A DNA stretch of 64,000 nucleotides, taken from contig NZ_RDQE01000005.1 of NCBI RefSeq assembly GCF_003697845.1, forward strand, positions 214,875-278,874, given 5' to 3'. Position 1 is the first letter of the stretch. Each line of letters opens with the position of its first letter. The DNA comes from Halobellus captivus. Lineage in GTDB: Archaea; Halobacteriota; Halobacteria; Halobacteriales; Haloferacaceae. Below are positions 1 to 7,585 of this stretch, piece after piece. The translations under genes were made by a program, and so were the position numbers. The notes below the pieces were generated by a model. That model made no database searches. It saw only the letters and a program-made list of their open reading frames with translations, and was not told the DNA's origin.

Positions 1-182
1 AGTTCGACCCCGAGCGCCCGACGCGGGAGGCGGTCGTCGACGCGGTCGCGGCCGCGGACCTCCCGGACGGAACCGACACCCTCGTGTGCTATCAGACCGG
101 GGCGGTCGGCGTCGAGCCGATCGTGTACGTCCTCGCGCCGACCGCGCCCGAGGCGGCGCGGGTCGTCCGGAAGCTGTTGTAA
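1..182 (+). CDS. C-terminal end of an unidentified protein (partial)
   Basis: An open frame enters from the left edge (frame starting at base 3) and stops at TAA 180-182, giving 59 residues that end in EAARVVRKLL. Third positions are almost all G or C, as expected for a real haloarchaeal gene. The visible tail has a strand-like VEPIVYVLA segment followed by a helical end, but no motif I can assign. It lies 69 bases upstream of metG on the same strand. Function unknown. Confidence 0.6.
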   Translation, partial: FDPERPTREAVVDAVAAADLPDGTDTLVCYQTGAVGVEPIVYVLAPTAPEAARVVRKLL

Positions 183-251
183 GCGCGGTCCCGCACCCGG
201 AAACCAGCGGGCTTTTGACGCGTATCCACGACACGTCAGGTACACAGCCAC

Positions 252-2381
252 ATGAGCCACGACGACTTCCCCACGGACCACCCGGCGGTGGTGACCTGTG
301 GACTGCCGTACGCCAACGGCGACCTCCACATCGGGCACCTCCGCACCTACGTCGGCGGCGACGTCTACGCCCGCGCGCTCGAACGGCTCGGTCAGGAGAC
401 CGCGTTCGTCTCGGGCTCCGACATGCACGGGACGCCCGTCGCGGTCAACGCCGAGCAGGAGGGCGTCTCGCCCGAGGCGTTCGCGCTCGACTGGCACGAA
501 CGGTACGCCGAGACGTTCCCGAAGTTCAACGTCGCGTTCGACAACTACGGCCACACCCACGACGAGACGAACACGGAGATCACCCAGCAGCTCGTCCGCG
601 ACCTCGAGGAGGCGGGTCACGTCTACGAGAAGGAGATCATGGTCGCGTACGACCCCGTCGACGACCAGTACCTCCCCGACCGCTACGTCGAGGGCACCTG
701 CCCGTACTGCGGCGCGCACGCCCGCGGCGACGAGTGCGACGAGGGGTGCCAGCGCCATCTCGAGCCCGGCGAGGTCGAGGACCCGGTCTCGACGATCACG
801 GGCAACCCCGCGGAGTACCGCGAGCGCACCCACGAGTTCTTCGAGGTCTCGGCGTTCTCGGAGTACCTCTCCGGCTTCCTCGACCGACTGGAGGGGACCT
901 CGAACGCCCGGAACCAGCCCCGCGAGTGGATCGAACAGGGGCTTCAGGACTGGTGTATCACCCGCGACATGGACTGGGGGATCGACCTGCCGGGCGAGAA
1001 CCCGCAGGACCTCGTCCTGTACGTCTGGGTCGACGCGCCGATCGAGTACGTCTCCTCGACGAAACAGTACTCCGAACGCGTCGGTTCGGACGTCTTCGAC
1101 TGGGAGGCCGCCTGGAAGGAGGGCGCGGACGACGACCACCCCGAGGGCGGCGAGATCGTCCACGTGATCGGCCGCGACATCATCCAGCACCACACGATCT
1201 TCTGGCCCGCGATGCTGGAGGCGACGGGTCACGCCGAGCCGCGCGCGGTGATGGCGAGCGGGTTCGTCACCCTCGGCGGCAAGGGCTTCTCGACGAGCCG
1301 CGACCGCGCGGTCTGGGCCGACGAGTACTTAGAGGAGGGGTTCCACCCCGACCCGCTGCGCTACTACCTCGCGACCAACGGCGGGTTCCAACAGGACGTC
1401 GACTTCTCGTGGGAGAAGTTCCGCGACCGCGTGAACACCGAGCTCGTGGGGACCGTCGGCAACTTCCTCTACCGCTCGCTGCTCTTCGCGCACCGCAACT
1501 ACGAGGACGCGCCGATCGCGGACGCGACGAGCGACGAGGTGGCCGACCGGATCGACGAGGCGATCGCCGACGTCGAGGCCGCCGTCAACGACTACTCCGT
1601 GCGCGCGCTCGGCGACGCCGTGACCGACCTCGCGCGCTTCGGCAACGAGTACATCCAGCACAACGAGCCGTGGAAGCTCGTCGACGACGAGCCCGAGGAG
1701 GCCGCACGGGTCATCCACGACTGCGTCGCGATCGCCAGGGCGATCGCGGTCCTCTTCGAGCCGATCGCCCCCGAGAAGTGCGAGCGGCTCTGGGACCAGC
1801 TCGGCGAGGGAGGTTCCGTCCACGACGTGACCGTCGACGCGGCCCGCGAGGCTCCCGAGGGCGACCTCTCCGAGCCGGAGGAGCTGTTCGAGAAGGTCGA
1901 GGACGACCGCGTCGAGGAGCTGAACGCGAAGCTCGAGTCGCGCGTCGCCGAGGCGGAGGACGACGAGGGCGACGAGACGGCGGACGAAGGAGACGACGAG
2001 GACCACGAAACGGACGACACCGCGACCGAGGAACCCATGACCGACATCGACCCCATCAGCGACGACCGCATCAGCTTCGAGGAGTTCCAGGAACTGGACG
2101 TCCGCGTCGGACGGATCGAGGAGGCCGAGGAGATCGAGGGCGCGGACGACCTCCTGAAGCTCCGCGTCGACCTCGGCGCGGAGACCCGCACCATCGTGGC
2201 GGGGCTCAAGGGCCTTCACGCGGTCGAGGAACTCCCCGGAACGAAGGTCGTCGTGCTCGCCAACATGAAGAAGGCGGAGCTGTTCGGCGTGGAGTCGAAC
2301 GGCATGGTGCTCGCCGCGGGCGAGGAGGCCGACCTCCTCACCACCCACGAGAACGCCGAGCCCGGCACGAAGGTCCTATGA
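252..2381 (+). CDS. metG: Methionyl-tRNA synthetase with C-terminal tRNA-binding (EMAP-like) domain
   Basis: Charges tRNA-Met with methionine in the cytoplasm. The 709-residue product has the class Ia HIGH motif at residues 26-29, a zinc knuckle with Cys150, Cys153, Cys162 and Cys166, and the KMSKS-loop equivalent as KGFSTSR at 344-350. After the anticodon-binding region there is a strongly acidic linker (about 573-592), then a C-terminal OB-fold tRNA-binding domain from about 603 (ISFEEFQELDVRVG onward). Full-length MetG with a fused EMAP-like domain is usual in haloarchaea. A second long frame that overlaps the gene is a GC-rich shadow. An IS1341-type element begins within about 20 bases after the stop codon. 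Confidence 0.97.
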   Translation: MSHDDFPTDHPAVVTCGLPYANGDLHIGHLRTYVGGDVYARALERLGQETAFVSGSDMHGTPVAVNAEQEGVSPEAFALDWHERYAETFPKFNVAFDNYGHTHDETNTEITQQLVRDLEEAGHVYEKEIMVAYDPVDDQYLPDRYVEGTCPYCGAHARGDECDEGCQRHLEPGEVEDPVSTITGNPAEYRERTHEFFEVSAFSEYLSGFLDRLEGTSNARNQPREWIEQGLQDWCITRDMDWGIDLPGENPQDLVLYVWVDAPIEYVSSTKQYSERVGSDVFDWEAAWKEGADDDHPEGGEIVHVIGRDIIQHHTIFWPAMLEATGHAEPRAVMASGFVTLGGKGFSTSRDRAVWADEYLEEGFHPDPLRYYLATNGGFQQDVDFSWEKFRDRVNTELVGTVGNFLYRSLLFAHRNYEDAPIADATSDEVADRIDEAIADVEAAVNDYSVRALGDAVTDLARFGNEYIQHNEPWKLVDDEPEEAARVIHDCVAIARAIAVLFEPIAPEKCERLWDQLGEGGSVHDVTVDAAREAPEGDLSEPEELFEKVEDDRVEELNAKLESRVAEAEDDEGDETADEGDDEDHETDDTATEEPMTDIDPISDDRISFEEFQELDVRVGRIEEAEEIEGADDLLKLRVDLGAETRTIVAGLKGLHAVEELPGTKVVVLANMKKAELFGVESNGMVLAAGEEADLLTTHENAEPGTKVL

Positions 2382-2403
2382 CATCCTCCTCGCCGTGAAC
2401 AGG

Positions 2404-2442
2404 GAGGCGCTTCGCGCCTCTTGCAGTCGGGCATAGCCCGAC
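2404..2442 (-). ncRNA. Right-end double hairpin of the TnpB element, likely omega/reRNA scaffold 3' part
   Basis: Two perfect 7-bp hairpins are spaced 5 bases apart: GAGGCGC/GCGCCTC (2404-2410 with 2414-2420, 3-base loop) and GTCGGGC/GCCCGAC (2426-2432 with 2436-2442, 3-base loop). They lie immediately 3' of tnpB on its coding strand. In characterised IS200/IS605 elements this is where the right-end hairpins and the guide (omega) RNA scaffold lie. The structure is visible in the sequence; its RNA role is inferred from the family. Confidence 0.55.
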
Positions 2443-2475
2443 GACGGCGAAGTTTCCTCGCGCTGGGGGTATCGC

Positions 2476-3810
2476 TTACCGACCCACGGAGGCAACTTGC
2501 GGGTTCGTATGCTCCTCGTTGGGAACTGAGCGTGGTGACTCTGACCATTCGTGGTCGTCCCACTTGAGGCATACAGGCCGTGCCATCGACCGTGTTACCG
2601 TCGTCTGCCGTTGACGAGACACTCCGTGTCTCGTTCGCCGATCAGAACTCGGAGAGTTCTGATGACGTCTCAAGAACGTCTCCGACGCTGTAAGATCAGC
2701 GTGTCCCTCGAATCCACACGGACACGTCAGTGTGTCACGGTGGCGTGTCGTGTCCTCCGTCGAACCGCAGTTCGGACACTCTTGACTCGTCCACGCCTCG
2801 GATCGAACCTCGACCGACATACCGTATTCCTCAGCAGTACATGCCAGTCGATTCACGAACGCTCTAAACGCCCAAAAATTGTGCGTCTTCGCGTTCGTCT
2901 CCACCGACCAGTGTGTATCGAGTACGTCAGTTAACGCCCCGATGTACACCGTCGAAACGCCCTCAGCATACAAGCGTTCGATGAGGTCACGGGCGAGTGC
3001 ATCTTGGGCGTGGTCACGTCGCTTCGTGCGTCGGTCGTACAGGCGTCGGATACGGTGACTACTGTATCGACCTTCCTCCAAGAGCGATTGGAGTCGGGCG
3101 ATTTCTCGCGTGGTTTCGCGGAATCTGTCGAACAGGTCGCGTCCTTCGTACAGGTATTGCTGGCCGGTCGTTGTTGTGCAGGCAACGAGATTGTTCGCAC
3201 CAATATCCAGAGCGGCTTCTTCCGAAGCCAGTGGGTGTGCCAGTCGAGAAGTGTTGATAGTAACTGGCTGAAAAGCCCTGAATTTCTGTGCTTGCTCGTC
3301 GTAGAACAACTCTAATCGGCCCTGCTTGTCGTACTCGTTCCAGTTGGGGTCGCCTCGAACTTCGAGCCGGAGGCGTTCGCGGTGTCCCAATCCGTACTCG
3401 TCTTTCAAGTCTTTGCCGACCAGAATTTCGAGGCGGGAGTATTCACCCCACTCAACGGAGTACGACGTGTTGCGGATGTACGTGCGGAGTTCTCTCCCGT
3501 CTTCCGAGTTGCCCCAGAAGCCGGGTTTTCCGTTGGCTTCGCCTTTCTTTTTGAGGCTGAAGAACGACTTCCACGCTTCGCGGTTCTTGCGTTCGATTTG
3601 CTGAACCGTGGACGCGCCGAGAACACCGCCATAGCGACCACGATACTCGCTGATCTCCCATACGTCTCGGTTTGGGTCAGCATAGTTCTCGCGGCGCTCG
3701 TAGTTGATTTCGTTCCAGAGAGCGGCGGAAGCGTCCAACAGGCGTCGAAGCAACTCCTCGTCATCATCGAACTGAGGAACTACCTCGAACGTGTTGGCTC
3801 GCTTCATCAA
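2476..3810 (-). CDS. tnpB: RNA-guided endonuclease TnpB family protein (IS1341-type OrfB)
   Basis: TnpB proteins are omega-RNA-guided RuvC nucleases carried by IS200/IS605 elements. The 444-residue protein has the N-terminal [10 protein letters not shown] region, the RuvC-I aspartate in LDIGANN (Asp202), a zinc ribbon with Cys345/Cys348 and Cys363/Cys365, and the RuvC-III aspartate in GHADLTASE (Asp372). At the expected RuvC-II acidic position the sequence is [10 protein letters not shown] (Gly291-Ala292), so the second catalytic acid is not obvious. The C-terminal MARPV...VASVGR tail matches haloarchaeal IS1341 proteins as I recall them. The start at 3810 fits a leaderless transcript from the AT box at 3833-3842. 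The segment between the zinc ribbon and the tail encodes two strong hairpins. Confidence 0.88.
   Translation of the reverse strand: MMKRANTFEVVPQFDDDEELLRRLLDASAALWNEINYERRENYADPNRDVWEISEYRGRYGGVLGASTVQQIERKNREAWKSFFSLKKKGEANGKPGFWGNSEDGRELRTYIRNTSYSVEWGEYSRLEILVGKDLKDEYGLGHRERLRLEVRGDPNWNEYDKQGRLELFYDEQAQKFRAFQPVTINTSRLAHPLASEEAALDIGANNLVACTTTTGQQYLYEGRDLFDRFRETTREIARLQSLLEEGRYSSHRIRRLYDRRTKRRDHAQDALARDLIERLYAEGVSTVYIGALTDVLDTHWSVETNAKTHNFWAFRAFVNRLACTAEEYGMSVEVRSEAWTSQECPNCGSTEDTTRHRDTLTCPCGFEGHADLTASETFLRRHQNSPSSDRRTRHGVSRQRQTTVTRSMARPVCLKWDDHEWSESPRSVPNEEHTNPQVASVGR
2614..2663 (-). ncRNA. Two consecutive perfect hairpins inside the 3' part of tnpB (possible omega RNA structure)
   Basis: ACGAGACAC/GTGTCTCGT (2614-2622 with 2626-2634, 3-base loop) and ATCAGAACT/AGTTCTGAT (2641-2649 with 2655-2663, 5-base loop) are both perfect 9-bp stems. 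They encode residues between the zinc ribbon and the conserved MARPV tail, a stretch that looks dispensable to the protein. Omega RNAs commonly begin inside the 3' part of tnpB, so these may be scaffold stems. The role is inferred. Confidence 0.4.
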
Positions 3811-3832
3811 CTGCTGTTTGTACCGTAACGCA

Positions 3833-3842
3833 CATAATTATT
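3833..3842. promoter_or_regulatory. Shared AT-rich promoter box between tnpB and the divergent mini-gene
   Basis: The only AT-rich run in the 50-base intergenic space (ATAATTATT) lies about 23-31 bases from the tnpB start at 3810 and about 19-28 bases from the ATG at 3861. Haloarchaeal TATA boxes sit about 25-30 bases before leaderless starts, so one box could serve both directions. Confidence 0.45.
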
Positions 3843-3860
3843 CCGTTCATGTGATACTGT

Positions 3861-3998
3861 ATGGTCGCAATTCGCATAGAGTTTGACGACGACGAACAGT
3901 ACGAACGGCTGAAGGAACTGAAGAAGCACCGTGGATTGACGTGGAAGGGCTTACTCCTCGAAGGGGAGAAGAAAGTCAGAGAGGATACCCCGGAGTAA
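3861..3998 (+). CDS. 45-residue basic protein of the TnpB element (RHH-like)
   Basis: This short frame, beginning MVAIRIEFDDDEQYERLKEL, is divergent from tnpB with 50 bases between the starts. A beta-strand-like start (VAIRIEF) is followed by two predicted helices (EQYERLKELKKHRG and TWKGLLLEGEKKV), the layout of ribbon-helix-helix or antitoxin-type DNA-binding proteins. Similar tiny genes accompany many haloarchaeal IS1341 elements, as I recall. A role in repressing tnpB or stabilising the element is possible but inferred. It is followed by a hairpin at 4040-4055. Confidence 0.6.
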   Translation: MVAIRIEFDDDEQYERLKELKKHRGLTWKGLLLEGEKKVREDTPE

Positions 3999-4039
3999 GC
4001 GTCGAACGTGGGTTGTAACGTGGAGTGTCGGATTCACGT

Positions 4040-4055
4040 CCGCCCTGAAGGGCGG
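4040..4055 (+). terminator. GC-rich hairpin, terminator or IS end structure
   Basis: CCGCCC (4040-4045), loop TGAA, GGGCGG (4050-4055) forms a perfect 6-bp stem that extends by GTC/GAC with one bulged base. It lies 42 bases after the mini-gene stop and is followed by a pyrimidine-rich stretch. It could end that transcript, form the left-end hairpin of the element, or both. Confidence 0.45.
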
Positions 4056-4154
4056 GACTCTCTCCTTGATTCAGGTAGGGAGCGCGGAGTCCCCCGCCGA
4101 CCGAGCCGTTCCTCGAACGTTTATCCTCGAGGCGGGAGAACCGGCTCCCGTCCC

Positions 4155-4361
4155 ATGTCCCTGCTTCCCCGCTGGTTCGACGCACAGCCCTTCGAACGAC
4201 AGGTCGTCCTCTTCGCGCTCGTCTTCGACCCGATCGGCTTCGCGGCCGGCTACCTGCTCGCCCCCGAGTTCGGCGTCGAACCGATCCTCGGCGGCGTCTA
4301 CGGACTCGTCGCCGCGAGCCTCCCGCTGTCGCTGCTCGTGATGCGCGAGGCGAGCGCGTGA
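4155..4361 (+). CDS. Small two-helix membrane protein
   Basis: The 68-residue product begins MSLLPRWFDAQPFERQVVLF. Two hydrophobic segments (about 17-34 and 43-60) are consistent with a small integral membrane protein. I know no function for it. The ATG at 4155 is preferred over an upstream in-frame start because the extra N-terminus would be translated IS-flank sequence. It is convergent with the VOC gene downstream. Confidence 0.6.
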   Translation: MSLLPRWFDAQPFERQVVLFALVFDPIGFAAGYLLAPEFGVEPILGGVYGLVAASLPLSLLVMREASA

Positions 4362-4423
4362 CTCGCGGACGAGCACGTGATCCGCGACGGCGGGCCGACG
4401 GCCGCGCGACCGTCTCGCCGACT

Positions 4424-4843
4424 TCAGGCGTCGAGGACCTCGACCAGGTTGCCGTCGGGGTCCCTGACGAACAGGATCGTCGTCCCACTCTCGGTCGTCC
4501 TCGGCTCGCTCAGCGTCTCGACCGCCGGATCGAGGTCGTCGTGGAACGCCTCGACGTCGCCGACGGAGAGTCCGAGGTGGGTCGCGCCCGCCCGGTCGAG
4601 CGACCGCTCCGGCATCGGTTCGCCCGCGGGGTCGTACTCGACGAGCTCCACGCGGACACCGTCGGCGTCGAGATGGGCGAACGCGGCGGACGCGCCGGCG
4701 ACGTCGACCGCGTCGGCGAACGCCTCCCCGCCGACGGAGAACTCGGCGACGACGTCGAGGTCGAAGACCTCGGTGTAGAAGGCGACGGCGCGGTCGAGGT
4801 CCGAGACGGTGATCCCGACGTGGTGTGCGGTTGGATCGGACAC
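4424..4843 (-). CDS. VOC-fold (glyoxalase/bleomycin-resistance/dioxygenase) family protein
   Basis: The 139-residue product starts at a GTG (4843), giving VSDPTAHHVGITVSDLDRAV, the standard N-terminus of single-domain VOC proteins. Two beta-alpha-beta-beta-beta repeats are visible: HHVGITVSDL...VRVELVEY and THLGLSVGDV...ILFVRDPDGNLVEVLDA. His9, Glu60-region and Glu135-region residues are in positions that usually bind a divalent metal. The substrate cannot be told from sequence. A longer ATG-initiated frame exists but its N-terminus looks non-coding. Confidence 0.85.
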   Translation of the reverse strand: MSDPTAHHVGITVSDLDRAVAFYTEVFDLDVVAEFSVGGEAFADAVDVAGASAAFAHLDADGVRVELVEYDPAGEPMPERSLDRAGATHLGLSVGDVEAFHDDLDPAVETLSEPRTTESGTTILFVRDPDGNLVEVLDA

Positions 4844-4917
4844 GCCCGGAGCGTCGGCGACCGGCGAGAAAACGGTGTCGGCCCGGAACGCGCCGGCGAC
4901 CCACGTGTCCGAAGGAC

Positions 4918-5100
4918 CTACCGCCACTCCTCGCGCGGCACGCAGTCCGCCGCTCGCACCGTGATCCACCGCGTCGTCCGCTCGTCGGGGTCGCGGTCGG
5001 CCTCGAAGAACGTCACCTCGGCGTCCGGGGACTCCTCACCCGCCGATCGGCAGACGATCTCCGGCCGCTCGCCGCGAACACGCATCGGTGACGTGGACAT
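4918..5100 (-). CDS. Small haloarchaeal protein (DUF7511-like)
   Basis: The 60-residue acidic protein has a TTRWITVRAADCVPREEWR ending that resembles the 'TeWitAd...v.LdemR' pattern I associate with DUF7511. Function is unknown. I prefer the internal ATG at 5100 over the one at 5121 because an AT-rich box (GGATAATACC, 5122-5131) then lies about 25-30 bases upstream, as for a leaderless transcript. Confidence 0.6.
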   Translation of the reverse strand: MSTSPMRVRGERPEIVCRSAGEESPDAEVTFFEADRDPDERTTRWITVRAADCVPREEWR

Positions 5101-5225
5101 ACATGATCGTTCATGGTCCATCGGATAATACCTGTTGGTTCGTCTCCATCGGCGTCGATCGGTCGAGAAGTTCGTCGAAAGTCGCCGATTTGCTCGAGAA
5201 GTGATCGGACGTTCGATCCGTCTCC

Positions 5226-6044
5226 CTATAGGCGAACCGGAACGCCGCGTTCGTCGAGGTACTCCTTCGTCTCCTCGATGGAGTAGTCGCCGAAGTGGAA
5301 GATGGAGGCGGCGAGCCCGGCGTCCGCGTTCGCCTCGGTGAACACCTCGTACATGTCCTCGGGGCCGCCACAGCCGGAGGAGGCGATGACGGGCGTCGAG
5401 ACGGCGTCACAGACGGCCTTCATCAGCGGGACGTCGTAGCCGTCCTTCGTGCCGTCCATGTCGATGGAGTTGACGAACAGCTCGCCCGCGCCCCGCCGTT
5501 CGGCCTCCTTCGCCCACGAGACCGCGTCGATCCCGGTTCCCTCGCGGCCGCCCTTCTTCGTACACTCGAACCACACCGCCTCGCCGTCGGCGTCCTCGTA
5601 GAAGTGCTCGCCCGCGTCGTCGTGGCGTCGCCGGGCGTCGATCGAGATGACGATACACTGGCTGCCGAAGGCGGCCGCACCCTCCTCGATCAGTTCGGGT
5701 CGCTCCAACGCGCCGGTCGTGATCGACACCTTGTCCGCGCCCGCACGGAGCGTCTCCTTGATGTCGGCCTTCGTCCGGATGCCGCCGCCGACCGTGAGCG
5801 GGATGAAACACTCGTCCGCGACCGCGTTCACCACGTCGAGCATCGTCTCGCGTCCCTCGGCGCTGGCGGTGATGTCGAGGAAGACGAACTCGTCGGCGCC
5901 CGCGGCGTTGTACTTCTTCGCCAGCTCGACGGGGTCGCCGGTGTACTCCAGGTTCTCGAAGTTGACTCCGGTGTAGACGGCGGCGTCGCCGTCGTCGTCG
6001 AGGTCGACGTCGATACAGGGGATGATCCGCTTCGTGAGTCCCAT
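5226..6044 (-). CDS. hisF: Imidazole glycerol phosphate synthase subunit HisF
   Basis: This is the cyclase subunit of the HisF-HisH synthase in histidine biosynthesis. It uses ammonia from HisH to make imidazole glycerol phosphate and AICAR. The 272-residue TIM barrel begins [14 protein letters not shown] with catalytic Asp12; the second catalytic Asp is in VISIDARR. Phosphate-binding loops LTVGGGIRT and IASSGCGG are present. Compared with bacterial HisF it carries an acidic insert (DDDGD) after strand 1, common in haloarchaea. A TTTTA box (about 6071-6075) lies 27-31 bases before the ATG. Other his genes are not in the window. Confidence 0.97.
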   Translation of the reverse strand: MGLTKRIIPCIDVDLDDDGDAAVYTGVNFENLEYTGDPVELAKKYNAAGADEFVFLDITASAEGRETMLDVVNAVADECFIPLTVGGGIRTKADIKETLRAGADKVSITTGALERPELIEEGAAAFGSQCIVISIDARRRHDDAGEHFYEDADGEAVWFECTKKGGREGTGIDAVSWAKEAERRGAGELFVNSIDMDGTKDGYDVPLMKAVCDAVSTPVIASSGCGGPEDMYEVFTEANADAGLAASIFHFGDYSIEETKEYLDERGVPVRL

Positions 6045-6068
6045 TCGTTACCGACCGTTGGCGACGCG

Positions 6069-6078
6069 GGAAGTAAAA
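6069..6078 (-). promoter_or_regulatory. hisF: TATA-like box of hisF
   Basis: On the minus strand CCTTTTACTT is the only A/T-rich run in the hisF upstream region and lies about 27-30 bases before the ATG at 6044, the position expected for a leaderless haloarchaeal transcript. Confidence 0.5.
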
Positions 6079-6136
6079 GGCGCGGGGATGGCGATCGACC
6101 GCTCGCCGGCAACGCCTCCGCTCACGACGGCTCCGT

Positions 6137-7081
6137 TCACTCCCGCGCGTCGTATCGGGACACCGCGCGGTCCGCGCGCGTCGAGACGCCGTTCGGGTTG
6201 CGTGCGGGGCTTCGGTCGCGCGCACGAGCCACCAGTCCGTCGGAGCCGCCGGAGAGGATCCCGGCCATCACGTCGCGGCCGTTCGCGACCCATCCCGAGG
6301 GCGTGGCCTCGCCGCGGACCACGTCGCGGGCGACGGACGCCGCGTCCGTGACCGCGTGCTTGCCGGTTCGAACGAGCGCGGTGGGACGGATCCCGTAGTT
6401 CTTGACGAGGCGATAGGCGAGCGCCCGGTACTTCCATCCCCAGTCGCGGGCGGTCCGGCCGCCGTCGGCCGCGGTCGGGCTCGGCGGTTCCTCGCGGACC
6501 GCGGCCTCCGCGCGCCAGGCGACCTCGCGGTCCATCCGTGCGAGCCGGTGGGAGGCGTCCCGCGCGCCGCCGACCCGGAGGTACTCGTCGAACCCGTCGA
6601 GGTCCCGAAGCGTCTCCCGTCGGAACGCGACGTTTCCGCCGACGAAGTACGTCACCGACCGACCCGCGATCCGACGGCGCTCCGGCCCGTCCGAGCCGTC
6701 TTCTCCGGTCGAGCCGTCTTCTCCGCCCGACTCCGTTTCCGTCGGTCGTACCGGACCGGTCACCACGTCGGCGTCGGCGAGCCCCTCGCGGACGGCCTCG
6801 AGCCACGACTCGCCGATCCGCTTGTCGTAGTCGACCAGTGCGATCGCGTCGCCGCCCGCCACCTCGATGCCGGCGTTGCGGGCGACGTTGACGGTTCGAT
6901 CGGAGATCTCCACGAGCACGTCGACGTCCTCGCGATCCCGCACCATGCCGGTAGTGCCGTCCGCGGACGGACCGTTGACGACGATCACCTCCGCGTCCGG
7001 GGCGTGCGCCGCCAACGCGTCGAGACAGGCGGCTAACCGGTCCCGGCCGTTGAGCGTCGGGACGACGACCGACAGGTCCAT
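6137..7081 (-). CDS. Family 2 glycosyltransferase
   Basis: This 314-residue GT-A fold enzyme starts MDLSVVVPTLNGRDRLAACL. Motifs visible are VVVPTLNGRD at the N-terminus, VIVVNGPSADGT, NVARNAGIEVAGGDAIALVDYD (a DxD-like site) and an acceptor region YFVGGNVAFRRETL. A hydrophobic C-terminal membrane domain is absent, so it is cytosolic or peripheral. The donor and acceptor are not predictable. The start at 7081 is chosen over an ATG at 7093 because a TTTTTAA box (about 7103-7109) is then about 25 bases upstream. It lies 92 bases upstream of hisF on the same strand but is probably a separate transcription unit. Confidence 0.88.
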   Translation of the reverse strand: MDLSVVVPTLNGRDRLAACLDALAAHAPDAEVIVVNGPSADGTTGMVRDREDVDVLVEISDRTVNVARNAGIEVAGGDAIALVDYDKRIGESWLEAVREGLADADVVTGPVRPTETESGGEDGSTGEDGSDGPERRRIAGRSVTYFVGGNVAFRRETLRDLDGFDEYLRVGGARDASHRLARMDREVAWRAEAAVREEPPSPTAADGGRTARDWGWKYRALAYRLVKNYGIRPTALVRTGKHAVTDAASVARDVVRGEATPSGWVANGRDVMAGILSGGSDGLVARARDRSPARNPNGVSTRADRAVSRYDARE

Positions 7082-7153
7082 ACGCGTGACCATCGGGTCG
7101 AGGGTTAAAAAGAGCTCCGTGGTTGGACGGCGGGATCGAGCGGTGAACCCGAG

Positions 7154-7426
7154 CTAGACCGTCAGGAAGTAGACCTGCTTGCGGGCGTCCTTGAAGCTGT
7201 AGCGGGAATCGACCAGCTCCTCCTCCTCGAGACGATTGAGCGCGTAGCGGACCGTACGGTCGGGGAGCAGCGACTCCTCGGCGAGTCCGCCCTGTGAGAG
7301 GGGCGCGTCGCCCTCCAGGACCTTCGCGACGAGCTTGGCGCTCGGCGGAAGCTCGCGCAGACGGTCGCGGTATTCGGTCTCGGTGAGACGGTCCTGGTCG
7401 GCTGACCCCACGGGACTGGTACTCAT
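7154..7426 (-). CDS. Winged-helix (MarR-like) transcriptional regulator
   Basis: The 90-residue single-domain DNA-binding protein has helix-turn-helix residues SQGGLAEESLLPDRTVRYALNR followed by a wing (LVDSRYSFKDARKQVYFL). Small stand-alone MarR-like winged-helix proteins of this type are near-universal in haloarchaea; their targets are not known to me. A TTTACC box (about 7452-7457) lies about 27 bases upstream of the ATG, indicating a leaderless transcript. The AT-rich region between it and the divergent methyltransferase gene carries the promoters of both. Confidence 0.85.
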   Translation of the reverse strand: MSTSPVGSADQDRLTETEYRDRLRELPPSAKLVAKVLEGDAPLSQGGLAEESLLPDRTVRYALNRLEEEELVDSRYSFKDARKQVYFLTV

Positions 7427-7483
7427 ACGTCCGGAGAACTGCCCGATCGGTGGTAAAGGTTGGCTACATACAGGAGTATACGA

Positions 7484-7515
7484 TCGTTATTATATAAGGT
7501 ATTAATATCACGACG
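7484..7515 (+). promoter_or_regulatory. AT-rich promoter region upstream of the methyltransferase gene
   Basis: A sharply AT-rich stretch (CGTTATTATATAAGGTATTAATAT) stands out from GC-rich flanks and contains a good archaeal TATA box (TATATAAG). Transcription would begin about 7520-7525, leaving a leader of about 60 bases before the GTG at 7586. Confidence 0.5.
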
Positions 7516-7585
7516 ATGCCGCTCGTTTTGCCGGGCGACGCGTATCCAGTACGGTTTTGGTCGTCCGGCGTCCACCGGAGACAAC

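Larger units (their letters stand above)
2383..4066 (-). mobile_element. IS200/IS605-group, IS1341-type element (tnpB only, with divergent mini-gene)
   Basis: The unit contains a tnpB gene on the minus strand, no tnpA, paired small hairpins beyond the tnpB 3' end, and a divergently transcribed 45-residue gene. The limits are approximate. The tnpB-distal end is placed just after the metG stop, where a conserved-looking end sequence (CATCCTCCTCGCCGTGAAC) and two hairpins lie. The other end is placed after the hairpin at 4040-4055. Without a tnpA-encoded Y1 transposase it could move only with help in trans. IS605-group elements make no target duplications, so none were sought. Confidence 0.7.

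Noticed and set aside
86..2398. A 770-codon frame overlapping metG in another phase
   Set aside because: The product is mostly Arg/Gly/Pro and the overlapping metG frame contains all synthetase motifs.
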